DNA from: Xanthomonas sp.
GTDB taxonomy: Bacteria > Pseudomonadota > Gammaproteobacteria > Xanthomonadales > SZUA-5
Direction of reading: 5' to 3'
Length of the DNA stretch: 39,744 bases
Assembly (NCBI GenBank): GCA_020693165.1
Contig: JAIMJQ010000004.1
Span: 24,289 to 64,032 of the forward strand
Numbering within the stretch: the stretch's first letter is position 1; each line of letters opens with the position of its first letter. Positions 9,158 through 17,400 of the stretch are shown here, piece by piece. The notes beneath the pieces were generated by a model. The model had not been told where the DNA came from. It did no database searches and worked only from the letters and a program-made list of their open reading frames with translations. The position numbers and the translations under genes were made by a program.

Positions 9158-9217
9158 TCTGCGCCCGCCGGGACCGGGCCGCAATCGGATCGACAGCCTT
9201 CGAAAAAATCTTCGCTG

Positions 9218-9251
9218 TTGGCTGCAACCGTCTGCCCGATCGTCGTCTCTA
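9218..9251 (+). promoter_or_regulatory. Putative ECF-type promoter for the divergent gene: TTGGCTGCAACC-N16-TCTCTA
   Basis: Plus strand ttggctgcaaccgtctgcccgatcgtcgtctcta; perfect 13-bp inverted repeat with 9145-9157. Confidence 0.5.
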
Positions 9252-9295
9252 TCGCAACGAACGGGCAATCCGACCCGCCGCCCCAGGAGTCAGTC

Positions 9296-9622
9296 ATGGT
9301 GTTCGAAACGTTGATCCCGATCGTGTTGTTCATCTGCATCGCCTACGCCGTCAAGGTCATCATGGATGGCCGCGTGCGCCAACGCCTGGCCCAGTCCGGC
9401 GCCTCGGAGGACCTGGTGCGCACGATGCTCATGGCCGACGAGCAGAACCGCAAGGTGTCGTCGCTGAAGTGGGGCCTGGTGCTGGTACTGGTCGGCGTCG
9501 CCTTCGGCATCATCGACATCTTCAACCTCGATGCCGGCGACCCGGCCACCTTCGGCATCGTCATCGGCGCCGCCGGTCTCGGCATGCTCGGCTTCCACGC
9601 GCTGGCCAATCGCAAGGCCTGA
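9296..9622 (+). CDS. Small membrane protein (DUF6249-like)
   Basis: MVFETLIPIVLFICIAYAVKVIMDGRVRQRLAQSGASEDLVRTMLMADEQNRKVSSLKWGLVLVLVGVAFGIID...; AGGAG ribosome binding site at 9285-9289. Family name from memory. Confidence 0.7.
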   Translation: MVFETLIPIVLFICIAYAVKVIMDGRVRQRLAQSGASEDLVRTMLMADEQNRKVSSLKWGLVLVLVGVAFGIIDIFNLDAGDPATFGIVIGAAGLGMLGFHALANRKA

Positions 9623-9682
9623 AGCCGCTGCCAGGAGCGGCCGCCGGGACGGCGGCGCTGCTGGGGAAGGTCGGGACAAGTG

Positions 9683-9926
9683 CCGTTCGCCCTTCGACAA
9701 GCTCAGGACGAACGGGTAACGCCTTGATCCGTTCGTGGTGAGCCTTCAGTTTCACCAAAAACTGCGCGGTGACCTTGAACCCGCTCATCCTGAGCAGAGC
9801 GTCCGATGCTTTTCCAGGACGCGATCCGATTGCCCTGAGCCTGTCGAAGGGCGAAGGGTGGGCGGCGTCCTTCGACGCCGCGTCCTGATGAAGCGTCGGA
9901 CGCTCTGCTCAGGATGAGCGGGTTCA
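9683..9926. repeat. Composite intergenic repeat island with nested inverted repeats
   Basis: 36-bp arms 9776-9811/9891-9926 (1 mismatch), inner arms CAGGACGCG/CGCGTCCTG 9815-9823/9879-9887, plus inverted copies of TTCGCCCTTCGACAAGCTCAGG at 9687-9708 and 9833-9855. Confidence 0.8.
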
Positions 9927-9997
9927 TGGCCCGTGTACAGCTTTTACCAAAAGCGGGTTGCTCGAAATGACGAATCAACGACTTACGATATCGGTTC

Positions 9998-11353
9998 ATG
10001 GAAAGCCTGTCGAACCATGAACGGCATGGGTGTTCAACGGCCCCGATGCCCGCAGCCCGCGAGCGTAAGCACCTCGCACGGTTGCTACACTGCTTCGCCC
10101 CGCTTCACCCACGCAATGCCTTGCCCCCCAGCGGCCTCCCCTACTGGCGCCTGTCGGCGTTCTATTTCGCCTACCTGGCGGCGCTCGGCGGCTATGCGCC
10201 GTACTTCGCGCCGTACCTGGAAACGCGCGGCCTGAGCGCCTGGCAGATCAGCATCGTGATGAGCCTGTGGTACGCCACGCGCGTGTTCGCGCCGTCGCTG
10301 TGGGGCGCGGCGACGGCGCGCGCGGCCCGCCCGATCCGCTGGTTGCGCGCGGGCGCCTTGGCCACGCTGGCCAGTTTCGCGATGTTTCTGCTGCCCTTCG
10401 ATTTCGCCGCGCTGCTGGCGGTGATGTTCCTGTTCGCCAGCGTCTACAACGCGATCATGCCGCAGTTCGAGGCGCTGACCCTGGCGCGCCTGGGAGCGCG
10501 GCGATCGTTGTATGGGCGCATCCGCGTCTGGGGTTCGGTCGGCTTCGTCTGCGCCAACCTCGGCTTTGGTGCCTTGCTGCAGGCCCTCGGCTACCACTGG
10601 CTGGTGGCGACGCTGCTGCCGGTGTTCGTGCTGCTGGTCGCGACCACCTGGATCAACGCGGATACCCCGGCGCAGCCCGACGAACCGGCCGTCGGCGGCT
10701 TCCGCCAGAACGTCCTGCCGCGACTGCGCGACCGACCGCTGTGGGTGTTCCTGCTGACGGCGCTGGCGATGCAGCTCAGCCATGGCGCGTTCTACGTGTT
10801 CCTGTCGCTGCACCTCGATCGCAACGGCTACTCGCCGCAGGCGATCGGCGCGCTGTGGGCGGTCGGCGTGGTGGCCGAGATCGGCATGTTCCTGATCGTG
10901 CCGCGGATCATGCAACGCGCCAGCCCGCGCGCAGTGATGGCCTTCTGCTTCGGCGTCGGCAGCGTGCGCTGGCTGGTCACCGCGCTGCTGCCGCAGTCGG
11001 CGGTCGCCATCACGCTGGCGCAGATCGGGCACGCGTTCACCTTCGCCGCCTTCCACAGCGCCAGCATCCAGGCGATCAGCCAGTTCTTCCCCGGTCGCAG
11101 CGGCGTGCATGGACAGGGCCTGTTGTACGGATTCAGCTCCGGTCTGGGCGGCGTCCTTGGCGCCCTGCTCGCCGGCGTGTTGTGGGAATTCGGCGGCGGT
11201 CGGGCCAGCTTCATCGGCTCGGCGGTGGCGTCGCTGCTGGGCCTGGCGCTGGCGTTGCGGGTGCGGGTTCCCGATGAAAAGACCTCGGCCCCGCAGGAGC
11301 GGCGTCCACGTCCAGACCATCAGACCCGTGCGGAACCCGCGCCCCGCAGATAA
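9998..11353 (+). CDS. MFS transporter (MFS_1-like / phenylpropionate-nucleoside permease-like)
   Basis: LPYWRLSAFYFAYLAALGGYAPYFAPYLETRGLSAWQISIVMSLWYATRVFAPSLWGAATAR and multiple TM segments. Listed start probably too far upstream; TTG at 10121 is an alternative. Confidence 0.85.
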   Translation: MESLSNHERHGCSTAPMPAARERKHLARLLHCFAPLHPRNALPPSGLPYWRLSAFYFAYLAALGGYAPYFAPYLETRGLSAWQISIVMSLWYATRVFAPSLWGAATARAARPIRWLRAGALATLASFAMFLLPFDFAALLAVMFLFASVYNAIMPQFEALTLARLGARRSLYGRIRVWGSVGFVCANLGFGALLQALGYHWLVATLLPVFVLLVATTWINADTPAQPDEPAVGGFRQNVLPRLRDRPLWVFLLTALAMQLSHGAFYVFLSLHLDRNGYSPQAIGALWAVGVVAEIGMFLIVPRIMQRASPRAVMAFCFGVGSVRWLVTALLPQSAVAITLAQIGHAFTFAAFHSASIQAISQFFPGRSGVHGQGLLYGFSSGLGGVLGALLAGVLWEFGGGRASFIGSAVASLLGLALALRVRVPDEKTSAPQERRPRPDHQTRAEPAPRR

Positions 11354-11526
11354 TGGCCGTGCCGTGTCCCACCCGCGCGGATGCGCTACGCCGGTGAAGC
11401 GCTTCCGCCACCCGGCCCGCGACACGCCATCGTCCGACGTGCGATGCGCGTATCGGTGGAATCCGTAGGATCAAGCGTGTGCGGGTTCCACCCGACCGGG
11501 AATCCAGCCTTGCGCGGGCTGGCCAC

Positions 11527-11553
11527 GGATTCTTTGCCGCAGGCAAAGGATCC
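11527..11553. repeat. Palindromic intergenic element GGATTCTTTGCC-GCA-GGCAAAGGATCC
   Basis: Near-perfect 12-bp stem between convergent MFS and SafE-family genes; may act as a bidirectional transcription stop. Confidence 0.6.
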
Positions 11554-11566
11554 GCCCTACCCGACC

Positions 11567-12283
11567 TCAATGGCAATCCAGCAATGGCCGCAACGCCGCC
11601 AGCGGCCCGGTATCCGGCAGCACCCACGGCGCGACGAAGAAGAACACGCCGAATAGCGCCAGCAAAGTTCCGAGGTAGCGCTTCAACCCCGGGCTGACTC
11701 CAGGCTGCGCGCCGCGACCGACGGCGACGCCGAGGCCGAGCAAAGCCGGCAAGGTGCCGAGACCAAAGGCACCCATGAACAGCGCGCCCTGCACCGGACT
11801 GGCGAAGCCGATGCTCAAGGTCAGCATGCCGTAGACCAGTCCGCACGGCAGCAATCCCCAGATGCTACCGAAGGCCAGCGCCTTGCCGAAGCTGTCGATC
11901 GGCAACAGTCGCCGACTGATCGGCTGCAGTCGCCGCCACAGCGGCGCGCCGACCCCGGCCATGCGGTCGAGCAGGCGCGTCCAGCCGGCAAGTTGCAGAC
12001 CCATCAGCACCAGCGTCAACGCCGCGAGCGCGCGCAGCGCCCAGATTCCAGTCGGCTGTTCCAGCCAACTACCAAGGCCAGCGCCGAACGCACCCACCAG
12101 CGCACCCAGCGTGGCATAGCCGGCGATGCGACCGAGGCTCGCCGCCAGCGGAACGGCGATTGGCTGCCGTTGCGCACCGGAGACTCCAAACGCCGCAGCG
12201 ATCCCGCCGCACATGGCCAGGCAATGACCGCTGCCGGCGAGACCCAGCAACAGCGCTGCGCCGAGCGTCAATTCACCGATCAT
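11567..12283 (-). CDS. Sulfite exporter TauE/SafE family protein (cytochrome oxidase biogenesis context)
   Basis: MIGELTLGAALLLGLAGSGHCLAMCGGIAAAFGV: GxGHCxxMCGG signature typical of the CcoS-adjacent TauE/SafE-like protein. Confidence 0.88.
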   Translation of the reverse strand: MIGELTLGAALLLGLAGSGHCLAMCGGIAAAFGVSGAQRQPIAVPLAASLGRIAGYATLGALVGAFGAGLGSWLEQPTGIWALRALAALTLVLMGLQLAGWTRLLDRMAGVGAPLWRRLQPISRRLLPIDSFGKALAFGSIWGLLPCGLVYGMLTLSIGFASPVQGALFMGAFGLGTLPALLGLGVAVGRGAQPGVSPGLKRYLGTLLALFGVFFFVAPWVLPDTGPLAALRPLLDCH

Positions 12284-12449
12284 GTTCCGACTTGCGCGTC
12301 GGCATTGGCGCATCGTCGTCGGCGAGGATATCGAGCGCCGGCGTCTCCATGTCCTCGAACTGGTCGTTGTCGACTGCCCAGAAGAATGCGTATACGGCGG
12401 CAAGCACCAGCATCAGCGACAACGGAATCAGCACCAGCAGGATATTCAT
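12273..12449 (-). CDS. ccoS: cbb3-type cytochrome oxidase assembly protein CcoS
   Basis: MNILLVLIPLSLMLVLAAVYAFFWAVDNDQFEDMETPALDILADDD: CcoS/FixS signature (FFWAVxxxQFEDMETPAxxIL). Confidence 0.95.
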   Translation of the reverse strand: MNILLVLIPLSLMLVLAAVYAFFWAVDNDQFEDMETPALDILADDDAPMPTRKSEHDR

Positions 12450-12496
12450 GCACACTCTCACCAAATGCCACAAATGACTGATTTATAACGCACTTC

Positions 12497-12655
12497 AGAG
12501 CGGGGCAAGGGGCAAGGTACCCAATCTCGCCGCACGGTCCGACCGTGACGCGGTCTCGACCGCCTGCCCCCTGCCCCCTGCCCCGTTTTGATCTTGTTGG
12601 TTGGGCGAATAAGCGCACCGCCAGGGGCGACCGGGACTCTGACCGGACAAAAATG
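12497..12655. repeat. Structured intergenic repeat between ccoI and ccoS
   Basis: Outer arms cggggcaaggggcaagg / ccccctgccccctgccccg enclose CACGGTC-C-GACCGTG and GCGGT-CTCG-ACCGC hairpins, followed by tgatcttgtt and gcgaataagcgcaccgccaggggcgaccgggactct, related to 39659-39694. Confidence 0.65.
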
Positions 12656-12704
12656 CAGTCCACTGGATGCGCGAACACCCGCACCGGCAGCGACGAACTC
12701 GACA

Positions 12705-15140
12705 CTAAGTCCGCCCAGGCACGGGTGCCGCATGCAGGGCATCGGCAGCGACTGGCGCTCGCGCACGCTCGCGCAACAGCCGCATCGAGTTCCAGACCAC
12801 GACCATGGAACTGGCCGACATGCCGATTGCGGCCAGCCACGGCGGCACCCATCCGAGCGCCGCAGCCGGAATCGCCAGCCCATTGTAGGCATAGGACCAG
12901 CGGATGTTCTGGCGGATCGTCGCCATTGTCCGCCGCGCCAGGCGCATCGCATCCGGCACCGCGCACAGTCGCGATCCGAGCAGGATCAGGTCGGCGTGCG
13001 CCTTGGCGAGGTCGGCACCCTGCCCCATCGCGACCGAAACCGCGGCGCGACCGAGCACCGGTGCGTCGTTGACGCCATCGCCGACCATCAGAGTCGGTCC
13101 AGCGGCAAGCTGCATGCGTTCGACCACCTCGATCTTGGCGGCCGGCGGTTGGTCGGCGTGCCAGTCGGCCAGTCCCAGCCGCGCCGCGACGGCGGCCACC
13201 CGCCCGGCGCTGTCGCCGCTGAGCAACACGCTCGAGCAGCCGAGCGCTTGAAGTTCCGCCAGAGCGTCGGCGGCGTCGGCGCGCACCTGGTCCTCCAACG
13301 TGAAACCGGCGAGCGCGCGGCCGTCGATCGACAGCAACACATCGCCCTCCAGTGGCGCCGGCGCAGAGTCCTGGCGTTGCAGGGCAAAATCGGCACGACC
13401 CAGTCGATAGCGATGACCATCGATCACCGCCTCGACGCCCTGCCCGGCAATCTGGCGCCGCTCGCTGGCCGCAGCCAGCGGCGCCACGCTGGCAAAAGCA
13501 CGCGCGATCGGGTGCGTCGCCTCGCGTTCGAGCGTCGCCGCGATCGCCAGGGCATGCGCGCCGTCGCAGCCCGGCGCCAGCGTCGTTCGCGTAATGCGGA
13601 TGCGGCCGTTGGTCAGGGTGCCGGTCTTGTCGAACAGCACCTGGCGAACCTGCGCCAGCGTCTCCAGCGCCGCCGGCCGCACCACCAGCACGCCGAGGCG
13701 TGCCAGACCCTGGCTCGCCGCGGCCAGCGCCGTCGGCAGCGCCAGCGACAGCGCGCACGGACAGGACACCACCAGCACCGCCAGTGCCACCTCGAAGGCA
13801 CGCTCCGGGACGAACCACAGCCAGGCCAGCGCCACCAGCACGGTCAGCACCAGCACCCGGCCGATGAAGAAACGTGCCACGCGCTCGGCCATCATCAGGC
13901 TGGCCGGCTTCTCGGCCTGGGCGTTGTCGGCCATGCGCGCCAGCGACGACAGCAAGGTGGCGGCGCCGGTGCGCTCGACGCACAGGCGCAGCGGCCGGGT
14001 GATGGCGACGCTTCCCGCCAGGACCGTGTCGCCAACGCGCTTGTCGATCGGCCGCGACTCGCCGGTGAGGATCGCCTCGTCGATGTCGGCGTGCTCGTCC
14101 AAAACGATACCGTCGACCGGAATGGTGCATCCGGCAGCAACCAGGATGCGGTCGCCGGCCTGCAGTTCCAGCGTCGCCACTTCGACCTCGCCAGCGGCGT
14201 CGATGCGGCGCGCCAGCGGCGGCAAGCCGGATGACAGCACGCCGAGACTGACCTGCGCACGATGGCGCACGCTCTGTTCGGCAAAGCGGCCGAGCAACAG
14301 GAAGAACACGAACATCGTCAACGAATCGAAGTAGACCTCGGCGCCGCCGCGCCAGGACTCGTAGATGCTTGCCGCGAAGGCCAGCGCCAGCGCCAGCGCG
14401 ACCGGCGTATCCATGCCGACGCGACGCGCGCGCCACTCGCGCCAGGCGCCGCTGAAGAACGGTCGGCCGGCGTAGAAGATCACTGGCGCGGCGACCGCCA
14501 TGCTGACCCAGCGGAAGAAGTCGCGCACGGTCGGCTCCATGCCCTCGAAGGCCCCGGCATACAGGGCGACGCCGTACATCATCGCCTGCATCATGCCGAC
14601 GCCGGCGACCGCCAGTCGCTTCAGCGCATCGCGGCGCTCGCGCTTGATGCGGTCGAGCGCATGCGTCGGGTCGGCCAGGTGCGGCGTGTAGCCGAGCACC
14701 GACAGGCGCTGCGCCAGCATCGACAGGCTGACGTCGGCCTCGCGCCAGCGCAAGCTGACGCGCTGGGTCAGCGGCTGCACTTTGACACGCAGCACGCCAG
14801 GCTCGGCACCGAGAGCGCGCTCGATCAACCAGGTGCAGGCGGCGCAACGGATGCCGTCGAGCGACAGGGTAATATCGCGCACGCCGTCGACTGCCGCGCC
14901 GGCGTAATAGCGCAGCACGGCTGGTCGATCGAACACCGAGTAATCGCTGGCTGCGCCGCGACCGGGTCCGACGCCGTCGCAACGCAGCCGGTAGTAATCG
15001 CCAAGGCCCTGCCCGTGGATCCACTCGACCGCGGCGCGACAACCCGCGCAGCAGACCGAACGCTCGACACCCGCGACCGTGACTGCCAGCGCGTCGCCTG
15101 CGGCCACGGGTTCCTGACAATGGAAGCACAACGGTTGCAT
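12705..15140 (-). CDS. ccoI: Heavy-metal (copper) translocating P-type ATPase, CcoI/FixI type
   Basis: CFHCQEP N-terminal Cys motif, HMA domain with GIRCAACTWLIE, CPC motif (VVSCPCALSLALPT), DKTGTLT, GDGVNDAPVL. Confidence 0.95.
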   Translation of the reverse strand: MQPLCFHCQEPVAAGDALAVTVAGVERSVCCAGCRAAVEWIHGQGLGDYYRLRCDGVGPGRGAASDYSVFDRPAVLRYYAGAAVDGVRDITLSLDGIRCAACTWLIERALGAEPGVLRVKVQPLTQRVSLRWREADVSLSMLAQRLSVLGYTPHLADPTHALDRIKRERRDALKRLAVAGVGMMQAMMYGVALYAGAFEGMEPTVRDFFRWVSMAVAAPVIFYAGRPFFSGAWREWRARRVGMDTPVALALALAFAASIYESWRGGAEVYFDSLTMFVFFLLLGRFAEQSVRHRAQVSLGVLSSGLPPLARRIDAAGEVEVATLELQAGDRILVAAGCTIPVDGIVLDEHADIDEAILTGESRPIDKRVGDTVLAGSVAITRPLRLCVERTGAATLLSSLARMADNAQAEKPASLMMAERVARFFIGRVLVLTVLVALAWLWFVPERAFEVALAVLVVSCPCALSLALPTALAAASQGLARLGVLVVRPAALETLAQVRQVLFDKTGTLTNGRIRITRTTLAPGCDGAHALAIAATLEREATHPIARAFASVAPLAAASERRQIAGQGVEAVIDGHRYRLGRADFALQRQDSAPAPLEGDVLLSIDGRALAGFTLEDQVRADAADALAELQALGCSSVLLSGDSAGRVAAVAARLGLADWHADQPPAAKIEVVERMQLAAGPTLMVGDGVNDAPVLGRAAVSVAMGQGADLAKAHADLILLGSRLCAVPDAMRLARRTMATIRQNIRWSYAYNGLAIPAAALGWVPPWLAAIGMSASSMVVVWNSMRLLRERARAPVAADALHAAPVPGRT

Positions 15141-15169
15141 GCGCAGCGTCCTGTCGCGCTGACCGACGC

Positions 15170-15673
15170 TCAGTACTGGAACTGCACCGTGTTGGCCGCC
15201 ACGTCGATCGTGCCGGGCAGTTCCCAGCCGATCTCGGGCGCGCTCAGCAACGGCAGCAGACTTTGCGTCGATGCCGGCCAAGCACCGCGGTAGCGACCAT
15301 CGTCGCCACGGGTCAGCAGCACCACCTCATCGCGGTTGGCCATGGTCGGATGCCACAGCCGCAGCATCAGCGTGGGCGGGAGGTCACGACCGACCAGATC
15401 GACGGCGACCCCGCGAGTGGCCGGGTCGATGCGCGCACTGGCCTGGATGCCGAGTTCGCGCGCCTTGCTGACGCCGACGTGCTCGCCGTACAGCACCGGT
15501 CCGGTGCGGGTCACGGTTTCCGGCAGCGGTTTGTCGCCATGGCGGATGGCGATCGCCAGTGTCGTCAATCCAGCCACCACCGAAGCGGCCACCGGCAGGA
15601 AAATCAACCAATGCCAGGGGAGCCCGCCATTCCGTGCTGCGCCTTCGTCCATGATCGATTGTGCCACGCTCAT
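15170..15673 (-). CDS. FixH family protein (CcoH)
   Basis: Single N-terminal TM (WLIFLPVAASVVAGLTTLAIAI), then a FixH-like domain; directly upstream of ccoI. Confidence 0.85.
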   Translation of the reverse strand: MSVAQSIMDEGAARNGGLPWHWLIFLPVAASVVAGLTTLAIAIRHGDKPLPETVTRTGPVLYGEHVGVSKARELGIQASARIDPATRGVAVDLVGRDLPPTLMLRLWHPTMANRDEVVLLTRGDDGRYRGAWPASTQSLLPLLSAPEIGWELPGTIDVAANTVQFQY

Positions 15674-15741
15674 CCGGCAAGATTCCGTAAATTCCGTTGA
15701 TGCAGTCTCCCACCCTGCATCCGCTTGGGTATTGATCGCTG

Positions 15742-17400
15742 TCAGACCGCGGGATAGAGCGGCGGCAATACCGGCGGCGGCGCCGTGCCGCCTGCGCCGC
15801 GCCAGTTCGGGCCCGCCTGGAAAGCGGCGCGCAACGCGGCGCGAACGTCGGCGTGGTCTTCAGCCTTTGACCGCGGCGCCCATTGCAGACGCTGCAGTGC
15901 TTTCACCGCTTCGCGCTGGCGATCATCGGCAAGTCGCTCGACCACTGCTCCCAGATTCAGGCACGGCGGCGCGGCGACGTGCCGCAGCGCATCGCCGATC
16001 GCGTGCAGATCGCCATCGGCGAGCGCCCTGCGCAGCAGCAAGGGATCGCTCTTCACCGGCGCGGCGCCACCCGCTGCAGCTACTTCCGCGCGACGATGAC
16101 GACCGCGCCGCCAACCCCACAGCAACGCCAGCAGCAGACCCATCGACAATGCCGCGGCCGCCAATTGCCAGACACGCAGGGCGTGCAGCAACTCGGCATC
16201 CGACTGCGCGGGTTCGAAGGCGGCCGCTGGCGTGGACGGCAGCGGATCGGCTATCGCCACAGCCGCGCCCGGCGCGACCTCAATGCTCGCCGCCGCCAGC
16301 ACGGCGACGTCGGCGCGATCGCTCTCGGTGTTCCAGTAGCGCTGTCGCAGTTCCGGCAGTTCGAGAACACCATCGCGCGTCGGCACGATGGCAAAGCGCT
16401 GGCGCAGGGTCGCCAGCGGTTGGCCGTCGACGATCCGGTCCTGACGCTGGGCCGGTTCGGGGAATACCTGCGCATCGGCGATCGGCGGCAGTTCGAGGTC
16501 GGGTAGTTGCGCTGAAGTCGCGCCATCGGCGGTCAGCGTGACGTCGACCAGCAGCGGTTCGCCCGCGCGCGCCGATGGCGGCAGATCGCCGCGGGTCAAA
16601 CTCATGGCACGCACAGCAAGCCACGGTTGCGGCGCATCGGCGGGTTGCGCACGCACCTCAAGCGTAAACGCCTGGCCGACTGCGCTGACACTCTGCGAGC
16701 GACTGAAAAAGCCATTGCCGCCGGTGCTTTGAGCGTTACCGCGAAAACGCGCCGCCGGCAACTCCAGCGGGCCGCTGTGCTCCGGAATCAGCAGGTAGCG
16801 ACGTTCGAACACCCCGTAGCGACGACCGCCGATCTCCACCTGGCTCTGACGGTCCTCGCCGAGTTGCTGCAGGCTGGCATTCGCCGGTGCCGGCGCGCTG
16901 ACATCGCCACCCAGGAGTGGCAGCGCGTAGTACAGCCGCACCGTGTAGGCGACCGCCTGCTGCACATACGGCGAGGTCGTACTCAGTTCGCTTTCGATGA
17001 AGATCGGATCGCCGCGATCGGCCGATCCGCTCTGCGGCGGGACCACCGTCAACGACAGCGCCTGCGTGCTCGAACCGCCAACCACGATCGGCGGCACCGT
17101 CAGCACGCCCTCGACGCGCGGCTCGATCTCGATCGAATAGGCCACTTTGGCCGAGTAGCCTGCGTTTCCGAGGCTGGTCTGCACGCTGCTCGATTGCGCG
17201 CGGACAATGAAACTCTGGTCGAGCACGCTGAAATCCGGCTGCGCATTGACCTCGTCGGTTTCGATGGTCAGCGTTGCGGTGTTGCCGAGCGTGATCTGAT
17301 CGGGCTGCAGAGTAGCCCGCGCTGCGGCATGCGCGACCGCGCTGCCGATCAGCAGCAGCGCCGGCACGATGACGCAACACGCCAGTCGTCGAATTTTCAT
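15742..17400 (-). CDS. batD: BatD family protein
   Basis: Signal peptide, ATLQPDQITLGNTATLTIETDEVNAQPDFSVLDQSFIV, C-terminal TM; last gene of the Bat operon. Confidence 0.9.
   Translation of the reverse strand: MKIRRLACCVIVPALLLIGSAVAHAAARATLQPDQITLGNTATLTIETDEVNAQPDFSVLDQSFIVRAQSSSVQTSLGNAGYSAKVAYSIEIEPRVEGVLTVPPIVVGGSSTQALSLTVVPPQSGSADRGDPIFIESELSTTSPYVQQAVAYTVRLYYALPLLGGDVSAPAPANASLQQLGEDRQSQVEIGGRRYGVFERRYLLIPEHSGPLELPAARFRGNAQSTGGNGFFSRSQSVSAVGQAFTLEVRAQPADAPQPWLAVRAMSLTRGDLPPSARAGEPLLVDVTLTADGATSAQLPDLELPPIADAQVFPEPAQRQDRIVDGQPLATLRQRFAIVPTRDGVLELPELRQRYWNTESDRADVAVLAAASIEVAPGAAVAIADPLPSTPAAAFEPAQSDAELLHALRVWQLAAAALSMGLLLALLWGWRRGRHRRAEVAAAGGAAPVKSDPLLLRRALADGDLHAIGDALRHVAAPPCLNLGAVVERLADDRQREAVKALQRLQWAPRSKAEDHADVRAALRAAFQAGPNWRGAGGTAPPPVLPPLYPAV

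Noticed and set aside
9683-9926. Insertion sequence
   Set aside because: Strong inverted repeats but no transposase ORF inside; kept only as a non-autonomous repeat island.
12280-15129. 949-aa minus-strand ORF in another frame over ccoI
   Set aside because: R/G/A-rich out-of-frame translation; ccoI frame carries all P-type ATPase motifs.
15674-15741. FNR/ANR box (TTGAT-N4-ATCAA) upstream of fixH
   Set aside because: ttgat occurs but no matching ATCAA half-site at the right spacing.
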